Shown here: positions 27,013-35,928 of the stretch, piece after piece
How the letters are laid out: each line of letters opens with the position of its first letter
Position numbering within the stretch: position 1 is the first letter of the stretch
DNA from: JAEUJZ01 sp964460115
GTDB lineage: Bacteria > Myxococcota_A > Polyangia > Palsa-1104 > JAEUJZ01
DNA length: 64,000 nucleotides
Direction: 5' to 3'
Assembly: GCA_964460115.1 (NCBI GenBank)
Contig: CAYWPR010000013.1
Coordinates: forward strand, 37,112-101,111
Notes under the pieces: generated by a model
What the model was told of the DNA's origin: nothing
Databases searched by the model: none
What the model saw: the letters and a program-made list of their open reading frames with translations, nothing else
Program-made: the position numbers and the translations under genes

Positions 27013-28347
27013 CTATAAACGCTGCGGCAGAGGATGCCAAAGGTCGACGAGTTGACCGCTTCGGACGACAAGGATCTTCTCAAACTGCATGATCGTGTCG
27101 CTTTCCAGCGGACGATAGAAAACAAAGTCTCCCGGCCGTATCGGATGATTTTTGCTGCAGTTTAGAAAGCTCTGATTGGGAATGCGATTGTCTGTCGGCC
27201 GATCGTTGTAAAGCGGATGGCTGTGCAAGCCTTTGGGAAATACCGGATGAAGCGTCCAGCCGCCGCTATAGACAAAGATTCCATCGTGTCGATTGGAATT
27301 CCAAAGTCGCCACAGCCTGGCCAAAAAGTCGGCAAATGGCAGCCGCGCCGGGCTTGTGCGCTTGAGCACGGGTTCCGCGATAAACACCGCCGGCTGATGA
27401 TTGCGCAGCGAGGCTACATCAAAATCCGCCGGTTTTAGCACCGCCGATCCCAGCGCCAATTCGTTGGCCGCGTACGGCTGACTGGGCGATTGCGTCGAGC
27501 AGTAGCGCGTGTAGGTTCGACTGCCTCCGGAATTTATTACAAAGTCCGAGCGAAATAGCTGTGGGTGGCTGTGCCGCAGCGGTGTGATAAACCCATTCAG
27601 ATCGGCCATGGCTTTGACGAAGGCCGCTTGTTCCGCGGCTTCGGCTGATTGCAAAATCGGCGGCGCGCGAAACACATGTCCATCGTAGCCTAGTACTCCG
27701 GTGATGCGCAGATGCTGCAAGTCTTTGTCTGCGCTGGCCAAAAAGGAGTGAAGCGCCGCCTCATTCGGCAGGCCACCGCGGTGTAAGCCGATGTCGAGCT
27801 CAATGGCCAAATTCAGACGAGTTTGGCGTTTTTGCGCCAGCGCCGAATACTCGCTGAGCCGTTCTGGCGTATCGATCAGCCAGTGTATGGTGACGGTGCT
27901 GTCTTGTCCTTCTGCTGGCGCTGACAAATAAGCTTCCGCCGCGCTGACGGGTAGCGGTTTGCCCAGCAATATATCGAGCGGGGCTCCTAAGTGCGTAATG
28001 AGCGGCCGCAGAAAGGGTCCGTGAAATTCCATAACTTTGCGCGACCCCATCGTCCTAAGCACATAGGCCAATAATTCATAGGAAGGCAGCGATTTGGTCG
28101 TCGCGCGAAACTGAAAATTGTCGCCCAGGCAGTGCTTTACTTGGGCCAGATTGCCATCCACGCGATCGAGGTCTATAAGCACCACCGGATGATCGATGTG
28201 ATGCGATTTCAGCGTGGCCTGGAGTGTCTCGAAATAGGCGTCAGGCTGCGCGGTTTCTTCGGCGGGTTTTAAGCCGATTGCCAAAAGCCCGGCCGCAAGC
28301 AGACAGAGCAAAAGCAAACAGCGTGACCAATTGCGATGGATAGGCAT
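27013..28347 (-). CDS. Exported alanine-racemase-fold (fold III PLP) enzyme, D-threonine aldolase/D-serine deaminase-like
   Basis: 444 residues from ATG 28347; the frame extends to a TTG at 28383 overlapping the upstream stop. The N-terminus (MPIHRNWSRCLLLLCLLAAGLLAIG) is a signal anchor or signal peptide. The barrel shows VVLIDLDRVDGNL, then FRATTKSLPSYELL with the likely PLP lysine, NLAIELDIGLHRGG, ITGVLGYDGHV and INSGGSRTY, signatures of the amino-acid deaminase/aldolase branch. The C-terminal beta domain is Pro-rich and ends with DLWHPLPQRL. Most relatives are cytoplasmic, so export is unusual. It is downstream of and probably co-transcribed with the hydrolase gene. Confidence 0.6.
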   Translation of the reverse strand: MPIHRNWSRCLLLLCLLAAGLLAIGLKPAEETAQPDAYFETLQATLKSHHIDHPVVLIDLDRVDGNLAQVKHCLGDNFQFRATTKSLPSYELLAYVLRTMGSRKVMEFHGPFLRPLITHLGAPLDILLGKPLPVSAAEAYLSAPAEGQDSTVTIHWLIDTPERLSEYSALAQKRQTRLNLAIELDIGLHRGGLPNEAALHSFLASADKDLQHLRITGVLGYDGHVFRAPPILQSAEAAEQAAFVKAMADLNGFITPLRHSHPQLFRSDFVINSGGSRTYTRYCSTQSPSQPYAANELALGSAVLKPADFDVASLRNHQPAVFIAEPVLKRTSPARLPFADFLARLWRLWNSNRHDGIFVYSGGWTLHPVFPKGLHSHPLYNDRPTDNRIPNQSFLNCSKNHPIRPGDFVFYRPLESDTIMQFEKILVVRSGQLVDLWHPLPQRL

Positions 28348-28373
28348 GTTTGGACTTTCGATCCTTTTCTCGA

Positions 28374-30446
28374 TCAGTCGCAAGGAGCGTCGGCGGCCCC
28401 GGCAGAAGGAACTTTGGGCACGCCCTTTTGGTAGCTCGACAGAAAGCAGCGATATTGATGCTTGGGCGGATCGGTTTGAAATACCACTTCGTGCCCGTCT
28501 TCAATCCCGTCGCCAGGGTGCTGCACGACCACGCCGGTGACGGCATTTTGGCCAAGGCGAATGTTTGCGGCAGCGGGCAGGGCAATCATGCCGCGGCCGA
28601 CAAGCGGCAGTACGTCCAAAAGATGCGTTTCAGCGAAGAGCTCTGGCGTGGTGGCGTCAAGCGCCGCACCGCCCAGATCCAGACCCAGCGGCACGCTGGC
28701 GGAAAGTGCGATAGGCGGCCGTATATAATTGTCGACGATTCCTTGCAGCATCAGCACATGCCGTGGTGCGGCATTTAGCGCCGGTTTGCGCAGCACGGCT
28801 TCGGCGTAGACCTGCGGATCCGCGGATTCCGCGGCCCACTGTACCAAAGACAGCGCCGGATCGTTTTCACTTAAGCTGCGGCCAAGGGCCGGGTAGTTCA
28901 GCAGCGCTTCGGCAAGCGGGCGCACCTCTAACGGTTTGCGTTTGTACATCACGTTTTGTATCCAGCTACCGCCGGCACCGCTGAGGATGGCGATGCGATA
29001 CAGGGGCTCTGCAGCCAGCGCCAGCATCGCAATGGCCGAACCCGTTGAATGACCCATAAGCGCCAGTTTGCTCATATCAAAGCGCGTCGTAGGCTCTGCA
29101 CCGGCGCAATCATAAGTATCGATGCCTGTCGTCGCAGAAAGCATGTTCAGTATATGCGGCAGATGTACAAGTTCCAGGGCCGACTCGCGGACGTTGTCGC
29201 GCAGCGCCGCGGCGTTGTTTGTGTTAAAGATCAAAAATTGCTCGTCGGCATGTTGCGGATTGCGCAGCCCACCAAGCGGCCCATCGATGCTGACGCCGGC
29301 AAAACCGGCTTTGGCAAAATACAAAGCCGGACCGCTGCCGGGCACAAGGGGCGGACCGCCGTTTTGTAACTGCTGCCCGCGATCGACAAGCGGCCTGTCG
29401 CCGCCGCCGCCGGTGCGCACGAACACGGCCAGCGGATAGCCCGCATCGGGCATTTTGCTGCGAGGCACAGTCAGCACCAAATTGCACTCAACAGGGTGCG
29501 GCGCCACGGGCTTGCCATCGGCATCGCGCGCCCAATTTCCGCCGGTGTATTCATACGGCGGCGTTCCTTGCTGGTAATCGAGCATGGCAAGGGTCGTTTT
29601 GTACACGCAGTAATCGGCAAAGACCTCCTGACGAACAAAGGGCGCGTTTGGCATGGGCAGAGGCTGGGCCAAAAGATTGTCGCGAAAGCGCGCCAGCGTC
29701 GCCGTCGGATCATCCGTGGTAAACACCGTAAGTCCGGCCATGTCCTGTGCATCGACGCCAGCTTGGCGCAGTGCATCTAGAGCGCGCTGATAAATCAGAT
29801 AGGTGCCCACCGGCATGGAGTCCGGCCTTCGTCCATCCACAAGCTGGGCCATTTCCGGCGAAACACCAAAGTGCTGGCGGCTTGTCCCTTTTCCCTTGTT
29901 GCGCCGAATCACCGCTGCATAAAGCGCCGCGGCGCGCAGCGGAATTCCCGGCACCGGCAAGATGGACAGCAAATGGGCCGCGCCAAATGGACCGCCGTCT
30001 GGCATAAATGCAACCCGCACCGGATGGCGCAGGCGACGCTCGACATCGAATAAAAAGATCGATGCATCTTCGTCCATGGTTTCGCCAAGCGTAGGCAACT
30101 TGGCGGAATCCAAGTCGGCGCTCAGCGAAAAAAAGATTCCGCTGGCTAGACCAAAGCCGCGCGCATCGCGCTGCAACAGGTCCAGACTTTGCGCAATCAG
30201 CGAAACCTGCGCCGAATTGGGATAACCGGACAAATCGATGCCGCCGTCCTGGCGCCGCAAATCATCGCTGGGAAAGGGCGCCGAGTAAAAACCCGCCGCG
30301 CGATCAAAATGCATAAGCACCTGCGGTCCGTCTGGTTCCATGTCGTCGTCTGGCATCTCCTTGGGCGCACAGCCAAGCAAGGCAATGGCGGCGCAGCATC
30401 TGGCAAACAATTCGACACGGCGAATTCTCTGAGCTTGGGTCCGCAT
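28374..30446 (-). CDS. Lipoprotein alpha/beta-hydrolase
   Basis: 690 residues from ATG 30446. Lipobox AIALLGC near residue 26. The first ~300 residues form a beta-rich region of the kind placed before the catalytic domain in some exported lipases and hydrolases of deltaproteobacteria. The second half carries an alpha/beta-hydrolase nucleophile elbow GHSTGS inside LALMGHSTGSAIAML, and PRHVLMLQGIVDNYI may supply the acid. Catalytic His is not assigned. It is probably an outer-membrane-anchored esterase or lipase. It starts the minus-strand pair with the PLP-fold gene. Confidence 0.65.
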   Translation of the reverse strand: MRTQAQRIRRVELFARCCAAIALLGCAPKEMPDDDMEPDGPQVLMHFDRAAGFYSAPFPSDDLRRQDGGIDLSGYPNSAQVSLIAQSLDLLQRDARGFGLASGIFFSLSADLDSAKLPTLGETMDEDASIFLFDVERRLRHPVRVAFMPDGGPFGAAHLLSILPVPGIPLRAAALYAAVIRRNKGKGTSRQHFGVSPEMAQLVDGRRPDSMPVGTYLIYQRALDALRQAGVDAQDMAGLTVFTTDDPTATLARFRDNLLAQPLPMPNAPFVRQEVFADYCVYKTTLAMLDYQQGTPPYEYTGGNWARDADGKPVAPHPVECNLVLTVPRSKMPDAGYPLAVFVRTGGGGDRPLVDRGQQLQNGGPPLVPGSGPALYFAKAGFAGVSIDGPLGGLRNPQHADEQFLIFNTNNAAALRDNVRESALELVHLPHILNMLSATTGIDTYDCAGAEPTTRFDMSKLALMGHSTGSAIAMLALAAEPLYRIAILSGAGGSWIQNVMYKRKPLEVRPLAEALLNYPALGRSLSENDPALSLVQWAAESADPQVYAEAVLRKPALNAAPRHVLMLQGIVDNYIRPPIALSASVPLGLDLGGAALDATTPELFAETHLLDVLPLVGRGMIALPAAANIRLGQNAVTGVVVQHPGDGIEDGHEVVFQTDPPKHQYRCFLSSYQKGVPKVPSAGAADAPCD

Positions 30447-30512
30447 ATTCGACGCTGTACTCGATGCTAGAAAAGCGGTCAACGCCTAACTGCGGCGGCT
30501 GCGGCCGCATGG

Positions 30513-30539
30513 GACATTTGGCGCGAAATGTCTTTTTTT
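30513..30539 (+). terminator. Intrinsic terminator in a divergent intergenic region
   Basis: GACATTT (30513-30519) pairs with AAATGTC (30526-30532), a 7-bp stem with a 6-base loop, and seven T follow (30533-30539). This is a classical rho-independent terminator for plus-strand transcription, yet the only plus-strand gene nearby starts 70 bases downstream at 30610. It might end a small RNA, or act as an attenuator in the leader of that gene if its promoter lies upstream of the hairpin. Confidence 0.65.
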
Positions 30540-30574
30540 GATCCAAGCCGCGCGTTGCGGGGTATATAGCTTGG
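30538..30574 (+). promoter_or_regulatory. Putative promoter with flanking inverted repeat, upstream of the barrel gene
   Basis: TATATA at 30563-30568 lies 19 bases after TTGATC (30538-30543), an imperfect sigma70-type promoter. An inverted repeat CCAAGC (30543-30548) / GCTTGG (30569-30574) flanks the -10, which is what an operator would look like. The start codon at 30610 is ~36 bases further on. Confidence 0.35.
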
Positions 30575-30609
30575 GCTTTACATAGACGGTTTTGCCTCGG
30601 AGGATTCGG

Positions 30610-31470
30610 ATGTCTGTTCGGTTACACCCTGTGCTTTGCGCTGCCCTGGGAACTGGTCTGTCCAGTTTTTGGGCGCTGCCCAGTGCCCGCGCCGATTTGC
30701 ATTTGGCCATCGGCAGCCGCTTTGAGCCGCTGCGCTATACAAGCCCCTATTTTCCAAATACCAGCGGCATTCCGTCCACTTTGTTTGGCAATTCATCGGG
30801 CAGTTTTCAGAGCACTTCCCTAAATCCCTACTTGGGACTGTTTTTCGCGCAGCGTTACGGAGTCCTGGCCGCGCTTGACATCGCCTATGGCAAGCTATCT
30901 GGCGAGACGCAGAAGGTCGACGACGCCATGGCCACGCGCGCCGACGACAGCTATTTTCAGTTCGGCTTCTCGCTGGGCTTTAAGTATTACATCAGCCCGC
31001 CGCGGCCGAGCAAAATTGCGCCCTATGTGTACGCCGACTTTTTTAAATACTTCGCCAGCATCAGTACGAACAATGCCGCGGTCAACGGAGAGCAAGCTTC
31101 GGCCCAAGCCTCGATGCGCAGCCCCATCGGTGCCAGCGCGGCATTTGGCGCGGAATACTTTTTGGGTTCGGGATTTTCGATTGGCTCGGAAATCTTCGGA
31201 TTGCGCGTCTCTAGTGTTTCCGCGGAGTATCGCGGCAGCGGAGATTTAATGGCGTCGTCGATGGATCAAACGCGGCGCAGCGCCAGCTTTACGCAAGTTT
31301 CGTTTTATACGGGCATCACCTTGAATTTCCGCTTTCAGGTCGCGGCCTCGGTTCGCGTCACGGAAGAGGACAATGAAGACAAAGGCGGCCGCAGCCATCC
31401 ATCTAGCGGCTATGCGCCGCCCCCGGTGGCGCCCACGCCGGCCCCGCCGCCGCCGGAGGCAGTGGACTGA
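30610..31470 (+). CDS. Outer-membrane beta-barrel protein
   Basis: 286 residues from ATG 30610, with GGAGG six bases upstream. A signal peptide (MSVRLHPVLCAALGTGLSSF..., cleavage near ARADL) precedes alternating hydrophobic strands with aromatic ends (FEPLRYTSPYFPNTS; YFQFGFSLGFKYYI; VSFYTGITLNFRFQVAAS), consistent with an 8-10 strand barrel. The tail is Pro-rich (PPPVAPTPAPPPP). No specific family recognised. It is 24 bases upstream of the sulfatase gene, so the two are likely co-transcribed. Confidence 0.65.
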   Translation: MSVRLHPVLCAALGTGLSSFWALPSARADLHLAIGSRFEPLRYTSPYFPNTSGIPSTLFGNSSGSFQSTSLNPYLGLFFAQRYGVLAALDIAYGKLSGETQKVDDAMATRADDSYFQFGFSLGFKYYISPPRPSKIAPYVYADFFKYFASISTNNAAVNGEQASAQASMRSPIGASAAFGAEYFLGSGFSIGSEIFGLRVSSVSAEYRGSGDLMASSMDQTRRSASFTQVSFYTGITLNFRFQVAASVRVTEEDNEDKGGRSHPSSGYAPPPVAPTPAPPPPEAVD

Positions 31471-31493
31471 GCGCGCGCAGCCTTTGGGCCGGA

Positions 31494-34346
31494 TTGCTGC
31501 TTGGCCTTTTTATCGGCGTTCTCGACGCAGCAGTCAGCGCACCGCCGCTGCGGGCACAGTTTACTTCCTTTCAGGCGTGGCTGGAATTTACAGCGCGTCT
31601 GGGACTTTTGCCCGTATTGCCGCTGCTTTTGTGGAGTCTTGTAAGCACCGCGCTCGGAGCACTGCTTACGGCCGTGGCGCGGTGTCTGCCCTTTGTGAAA
31701 AAACGTCGGATTTTGGCTTGGCTGTGGGCGCTTTGCGCGACGCCCTACATCGCCTGGATATGCACCGAGCTTTTTGCCGGGCCGCGCGCTCAGCGCCTGC
31801 CGGGTCGTCCGTTTTTCACGGTGCTGGCGTTTGGGCTTGGCCTACTTGGCGTACGCGCCGCTGCGGAAGTGTTTGTGCAAATTCGCGACGGAGTGCGCGG
31901 GCGCGCCGGGCGTGGCCTTTTTGCGGCCGGCTTGGGTCTGCTTTTTGTCGCTGGCATGTATCAAGTGGACCGTCTGGTGCTGCCGCGGCTTTATCCGTGG
32001 TTTCATCTGAGCTTAAAGCTATTGACGGTGTTTTTGGCGCAGGCCGCGGTTTTATGGCTGCTGGCCGGCTTTTTTGCGCCGCGGTCGCGGCCGCGTATAC
32101 GACGCTTTGCCAGTTTGGGAGTCGTCATGCTGGGGGTGCTGCTGAGCCTGTCTGCGCTTGGGCGCCTATATCGCGCCACCGTGCTGCGCAGCCTGGTTTT
32201 AGAGCACACAAGCTTTGCGGCGCAGATTATGCGTCCTTATGCAGTCTTTCGCGCCCGCCGCCAGCCGCTGCGCAGCACGGTGGCGAAAAGCGATGTCGCG
32301 GTGCTCGATGTGGCGCCACCGCCAATTTATACCGGGCCGCGGCTTTCTGGACGCGACGTCTTTTTAATCACTGTCGATGCGCTGCGTCAGGATCGGCTGA
32401 ATCCTCAGACCATGCCGTTTCTGAGTGCACAAAGTCAGCGCGGCGTGGTTTTTACGCGGGCCTATACGCAAGTTCCGCATACCTCTTTTGCCGTGGCCAC
32501 GCTTTTGACCGGCAAACCGATTTATGCGTTATCGACGCTTGGCCATGAAGCCGCCAGCCACGAGACCTTGCCGCTCGTACTGCGCCGCTTTCGCTATAAG
32601 ACCGCGGCGTTTTATCCTCCGGCGGTGTTTTTCATCGAGCACGAGCGGCTCAAGCGGCTTGAGGAAAGCGCCTACGGCTTTGAGTATGTGAAATATGAAT
32701 ACCTGCCGGCGCCCCGTCGCACCGAGCAGGTCATGGCTTTTTTAGAGGCCGAACATCCGGCTCGGGCCTTTGTCTGGATCCATTACTTCGAACCGCACGA
32801 GCCCTACGAGCTGCACGCGGAGTCCATAAATTCGGGCGCGCCGTCTAGTGATAAAGATCGCTACGACGGAGAAGTTCGCTTTATAGATCAGGAAATCAAG
32901 CGGCTGTGCACCTACTTGCAACGGACGCGGCCAGGGGCGCTGCTTATCGTCGCCGCGGATCACGGCGAAGAATTCAGCGAGCACGGCGGTCGCTACCACG
33001 GCACGAGCCTCTACGAAGAGCAAGTACACGTCCCGCTGGCCTTTATCGACCTGTCGCCCACGCCGCTTTTGCCGCCGCGGCAGTTCATCCAGCCGGTGGG
33101 GCTTATCGACGTGGCACCGACACTGCTTGGGCTACTCGATATCGAACGCTCGGCGCGCATGCGCGGCCGCGACTTGTCGGCCTGGCTTTTGGCGGGAAAT
33201 ACGGAACTGCCGCACGCGCCGATTTTCGCCGAAATCGGCCGGCAGAAGATGGTGGTGCTGGATTCGCAAAAGCTCATCTGCGACCTAAGCACCGATACGT
33301 GCCGTTTGTTCGATTTGGCGCGCGATCCTTTGGAGCAGCAAAATGCCATCGGTACGGCCCCGTCCATGGCGCGTCGGCTGCGCGGCGCTCTCGATAGCTT
33401 TTTGGACGAGGCGCGCCGTTATGAAACGGCGCTAAACACTCGAGCAAGCAGTGAGGATGAAGCCTTGGCGCGCGCTCGTCTGGGCGATCGCGGGGCCTTG
33501 CCAGCGCTCGTATCGCTGCTGACGCAGGGCAGGGCATCTTTACATGCGCGCCAGCAGGCATTGACGCTGTTTGCCGAACTGGTGGCGACCGCGCCGCTGC
33601 CGCCGCCTTTCTTGCCAGATCCGCTGCATGCTGATCCGCTGCTAGGCCGGGCCGATACCAAAGCGCTGCTTCAACGCCTGTTTGACGATGCCGCGAATTC
33701 TTTGGCCGCAAACCAAGAACAGCGGCGCTGGGCCGCCCTATCCCTGGTTCGGCTGTTTCCCGCCATGGCTGCGGAAAATGAGTCGCTTATTCAGACGCTG
33801 ACGGCGCTGCTTTTAGACGACACGGCCTCGGCCAATCAGCGGCTATGCGGCGCGCTGTCGCTAGGCGCCCTGCCGGCCTGCAGAGTTTTGGGCGAAGCGC
33901 CGAGCCGTGCCGCAGCAAAGTCAGCGCCGCTGTCCATCGATTGCGTGAAATTGTGGACACAGGTGTTACCCGCGGCCATGGCCCAGGATGATCCCGATGC
34001 CATAAGACCGCTTTTGCAGCTTCTAGGGCACAGCCGCGATGGGCGGGCGTTGTCGCCGCTTTTGCAGCAGCTAGACAGCGTGCGCAGCCGCGCCGATGTG
34101 GTGATGGCGCTGGCGGCGCTGGGCAATCCCGGGGCCATTGCCGCGCTTGAGCAACGTCTGGTCGCAGATCCCTATGTACACGTGCGAGCGGCCGCGGCGG
34201 CAGCCCTTGGGGTGATTGGCGGCGAAGGCGCTCGAGCGGCGCTCCATGGGGCCGCGCAAAAAGAACAAGAAGCACCGGTGCGTGCGGCCATCCGCAAAGC
34301 CCTGGATGATTTGGCTGCGCCGGCTTTTACCGGTTCGCCTCGCTAA
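31494..34346 (+). CDS. Membrane sulfatase/alkaline-phosphatase-superfamily enzyme with HEAT-like C-terminus
   Basis: 950 residues from TTG 31494. A better-supported but rarer start is CTG 31467, in frame, seven bases after GGAGG and overlapping the upstream stop (CTGA). About five or six transmembrane segments occupy ~1-230. The sulfatase domain begins VFLITVDALRQDRLN; the nucleophile segment VPHTSFAVATLLTGKP has Thr/Ser instead of the sulfatase Cys, as in phosphoethanolamine and lipoteichoic-acid synthase-type enzymes; metal ligands DHGEEFSEHGG follow. The C-terminal ~350 residues are HEAT-like (GNPGAIAALEQRLVADPYVHVR). Substrate unknown. Confidence 0.7.
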   Translation: MLLGLFIGVLDAAVSAPPLRAQFTSFQAWLEFTARLGLLPVLPLLLWSLVSTALGALLTAVARCLPFVKKRRILAWLWALCATPYIAWICTELFAGPRAQRLPGRPFFTVLAFGLGLLGVRAAAEVFVQIRDGVRGRAGRGLFAAGLGLLFVAGMYQVDRLVLPRLYPWFHLSLKLLTVFLAQAAVLWLLAGFFAPRSRPRIRRFASLGVVMLGVLLSLSALGRLYRATVLRSLVLEHTSFAAQIMRPYAVFRARRQPLRSTVAKSDVAVLDVAPPPIYTGPRLSGRDVFLITVDALRQDRLNPQTMPFLSAQSQRGVVFTRAYTQVPHTSFAVATLLTGKPIYALSTLGHEAASHETLPLVLRRFRYKTAAFYPPAVFFIEHERLKRLEESAYGFEYVKYEYLPAPRRTEQVMAFLEAEHPARAFVWIHYFEPHEPYELHAESINSGAPSSDKDRYDGEVRFIDQEIKRLCTYLQRTRPGALLIVAADHGEEFSEHGGRYHGTSLYEEQVHVPLAFIDLSPTPLLPPRQFIQPVGLIDVAPTLLGLLDIERSARMRGRDLSAWLLAGNTELPHAPIFAEIGRQKMVVLDSQKLICDLSTDTCRLFDLARDPLEQQNAIGTAPSMARRLRGALDSFLDEARRYETALNTRASSEDEALARARLGDRGALPALVSLLTQGRASLHARQQALTLFAELVATAPLPPPFLPDPLHADPLLGRADTKALLQRLFDDAANSLAANQEQRRWAALSLVRLFPAMAAENESLIQTLTALLLDDTASANQRLCGALSLGALPACRVLGEAPSRAAAKSAPLSIDCVKLWTQVLPAAMAQDDPDAIRPLLQLLGHSRDGRALSPLLQQLDSVRSRADVVMALAALGNPGAIAALEQRLVADPYVHVRAAAAAALGVIGGEGARAALHGAAQKEQEAPVRAAIRKALDDLAAPAFTGSPR

Positions 34347-34516
34347 GAGTGCGAAGATTTATTTGCGGTCTTTCGCTCGAAGCGCGTCCCTCTCAGCAAC
34401 CAAGAGGCAGCGGTGGCCTAATTTAGGAACCCATTCTAAAATAAAAAAGCGCTGAAAAAACGAGTCCCGCCGGCCTGGGCGCAGGGTTTTTGCGGCGCTT
34501 TACAAAGCGGGGAAAC

Positions 34517-35560
34517 ATGGGCGCAATCGACCTGCTATTTGCCGTGAAGCGCGACTCAGAGCGGCTGCATCAACTGGTCCTGGGCGCCCTTTTGGCGCGC
34601 ACAAAATTATTGACCCGTCTTGTGCCGCTGACCTCTGCGCCGACGCAAATACAGTTGCAATGGGATCCCGAGGGCAAAAGTTACGATCTGGGGCTGAATC
34701 TGACCTTTGCTGGCGAGGAGGCCAAAGAAAAGGGGCGGCGCGGCCGGGTGCTTGTAGAAATGAAGCTCGACAGCCCGGTCAACGAAGATCGGCTGGCCCA
34801 GCAGCTAAGCGCCAGCCGCCTGCATGCCGAAGATCGATTGCTGTATTTTTTGCTGGGTCATAGCGCGATTACAAGTGATCGCAGCAGTTTGCGCGAACGG
34901 GTGCGACGCATCGGCGCGCACAGCGGACGACCCGATCTGCCCGATCGCGTCAGCTTGCGCGATTCCGCCGATCTCGTGGCGCTGCTTGCCGATCCAGAGC
35001 TTTTACCCGACGGGCCGGATCATCATGATGCGCGTGATTTGGCCGCCGCATATCGCGACGCCCTTTTGGCGCTTTTGGAGCGTACGCGCGGCTACGCCAG
35101 TCATTCGGTCGCAGACTGGCAGGAGGGCGATTTTTATGGTTTTTTCGCAGCGTGTCGCGCGCGCGGCATCGCTGGAATGACGCGGATGCGCCTCGGTCGC
35201 GCGGCTAGTGCCGATGGTGCGGGGGTCAGTTGCGTTTGTTCTGAAGCGCCGCTTTGCGGAGAACTAGGCCATCTCGACTGGCAGTTTGAGAACGCTCGGC
35301 TGGTCTTGCGCTTGCACGCGACTGGCGATCGCAAGGCTTTGCGCCAGCGGGTGCTTTCGGCCATCGCCGACACGCAGTCGATTGCCGCGGCGCCGGCGCT
35401 GCTCCTGTCGCCGGCTCCGCCGCGTTTGGCCGCGGTGATGCCGCTTTCCTTTTGTGATGGGCTGCTTGCCGCGTTTCCAGGGAACTTCGATTGGGCACTT
35501 TTTTCGCAGCAAATGGCTGCCGCGGAACAATTGCTGCGCAATGTCGCGGCCAAATTCTAA
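34517..35560 (+). CDS. Possible PD-(D/E)XK-like nuclease or restriction-fold protein
   Basis: 347 residues from ATG 34517, chosen because GGGGA sits 4-5 bases upstream; the open frame reaches back to TTG 34490. No signal peptide. Residues ~55-130 read QIQLQWDPEGKSYDLGLNLTF, VLVEMKLDSPVNEDRLAQQL and LLYFLLGHSAI: a strand with an Asp, then E-M-K, then a Gln/Leu helix, the order expected of a PD-(D/E)XK core. The remaining ~200 residues are unrecognised. It stands alone, with ~170 bases before it and ~370 bases of non-coding DNA after. If real, it may be a solitary defence or repair nuclease. Confidence 0.4.
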   Translation: MGAIDLLFAVKRDSERLHQLVLGALLARTKLLTRLVPLTSAPTQIQLQWDPEGKSYDLGLNLTFAGEEAKEKGRRGRVLVEMKLDSPVNEDRLAQQLSASRLHAEDRLLYFLLGHSAITSDRSSLRERVRRIGAHSGRPDLPDRVSLRDSADLVALLADPELLPDGPDHHDARDLAAAYRDALLALLERTRGYASHSVADWQEGDFYGFFAACRARGIAGMTRMRLGRAASADGAGVSCVCSEAPLCGELGHLDWQFENARLVLRLHATGDRKALRQRVLSAIADTQSIAAAPALLLSPAPPRLAAVMPLSFCDGLLAAFPGNFDWALFSQQMAAAEQLLRNVAAKF

Positions 35561-35610
35561 ATCGCCTTTTTAGGGAATTGGCGAAACCTCACTCAATTGC
35601 ATAATTCTTG

Positions 35611-35637
35611 GCAATTGGCGCAATTGGCGCAATTGGC
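35611..35637. repeat. Three tandem 9-bp repeats (GCAATTGGC)
   Basis: Copies at 35611-35619, 35620-35628 and 35629-35637 are identical, and a further partial TTGGC lies just before. Each holds the palindrome CAATTG. The same AATTGGC core occurs near 6810-6827 and 15768-15774, also in intergenic DNA, so it could be a dispersed regulatory motif; chance is not excluded. Confidence 0.6.
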
Positions 35638-35776
35638 AAATTGCTTCGAATTCATGATGAAACAAATCATTGTCTCGTTTACGGATCAGGCAGAAAGTGA
35701 AAGCGCGCAAAAGATCGTGCTTTGCTGAGACAATGTGACAAAAACGCACACTCAAATTTGTAGTCTAGTCGGCTTT

Positions 35777-35790
35777 GTAAATCGATTTAC
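35777..35790. promoter_or_regulatory. Perfect 14-bp palindrome, operator candidate
   Basis: GTAAATCGATTTAC is perfectly self-complementary and lies ~140 bases upstream of the Pal-like lipoprotein gene. It shares the TGTAA-n6-TTAC layout with the palindrome at 43844-43859. Confidence 0.5.
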
Positions 35791-35928
35791 GCCAAATTCT
35801 ACACAGACCTCGTCGCTGTGTGCATTAGGCATGGCTCCTGCAATGCATGGCAAAAAAAGGCTGGCAGTTTGCCTGCGGCGGCACCTTGGCCATCGCGGCA
35901 GCCGCTTCGTGCTTGAAAGGATAAAGTC

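Larger units (their letters stand above)
35561..35928. other. 368-base non-coding region rich in direct and inverted repeats
   Basis: No convincing open frame. It contains three tandem copies of GCAATTGGC (35611-35637), a 9-bp inverted repeat CATTGTCTC (35668-35676) / GAGACAATG (35727-35735) with a 50-base spacer, and a 14-bp perfect palindrome (35777-35790). The latter part must carry the promoter of the Pal-like gene at 35929. A regulatory region or a small RNA gene is possible. Confidence 0.6.
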
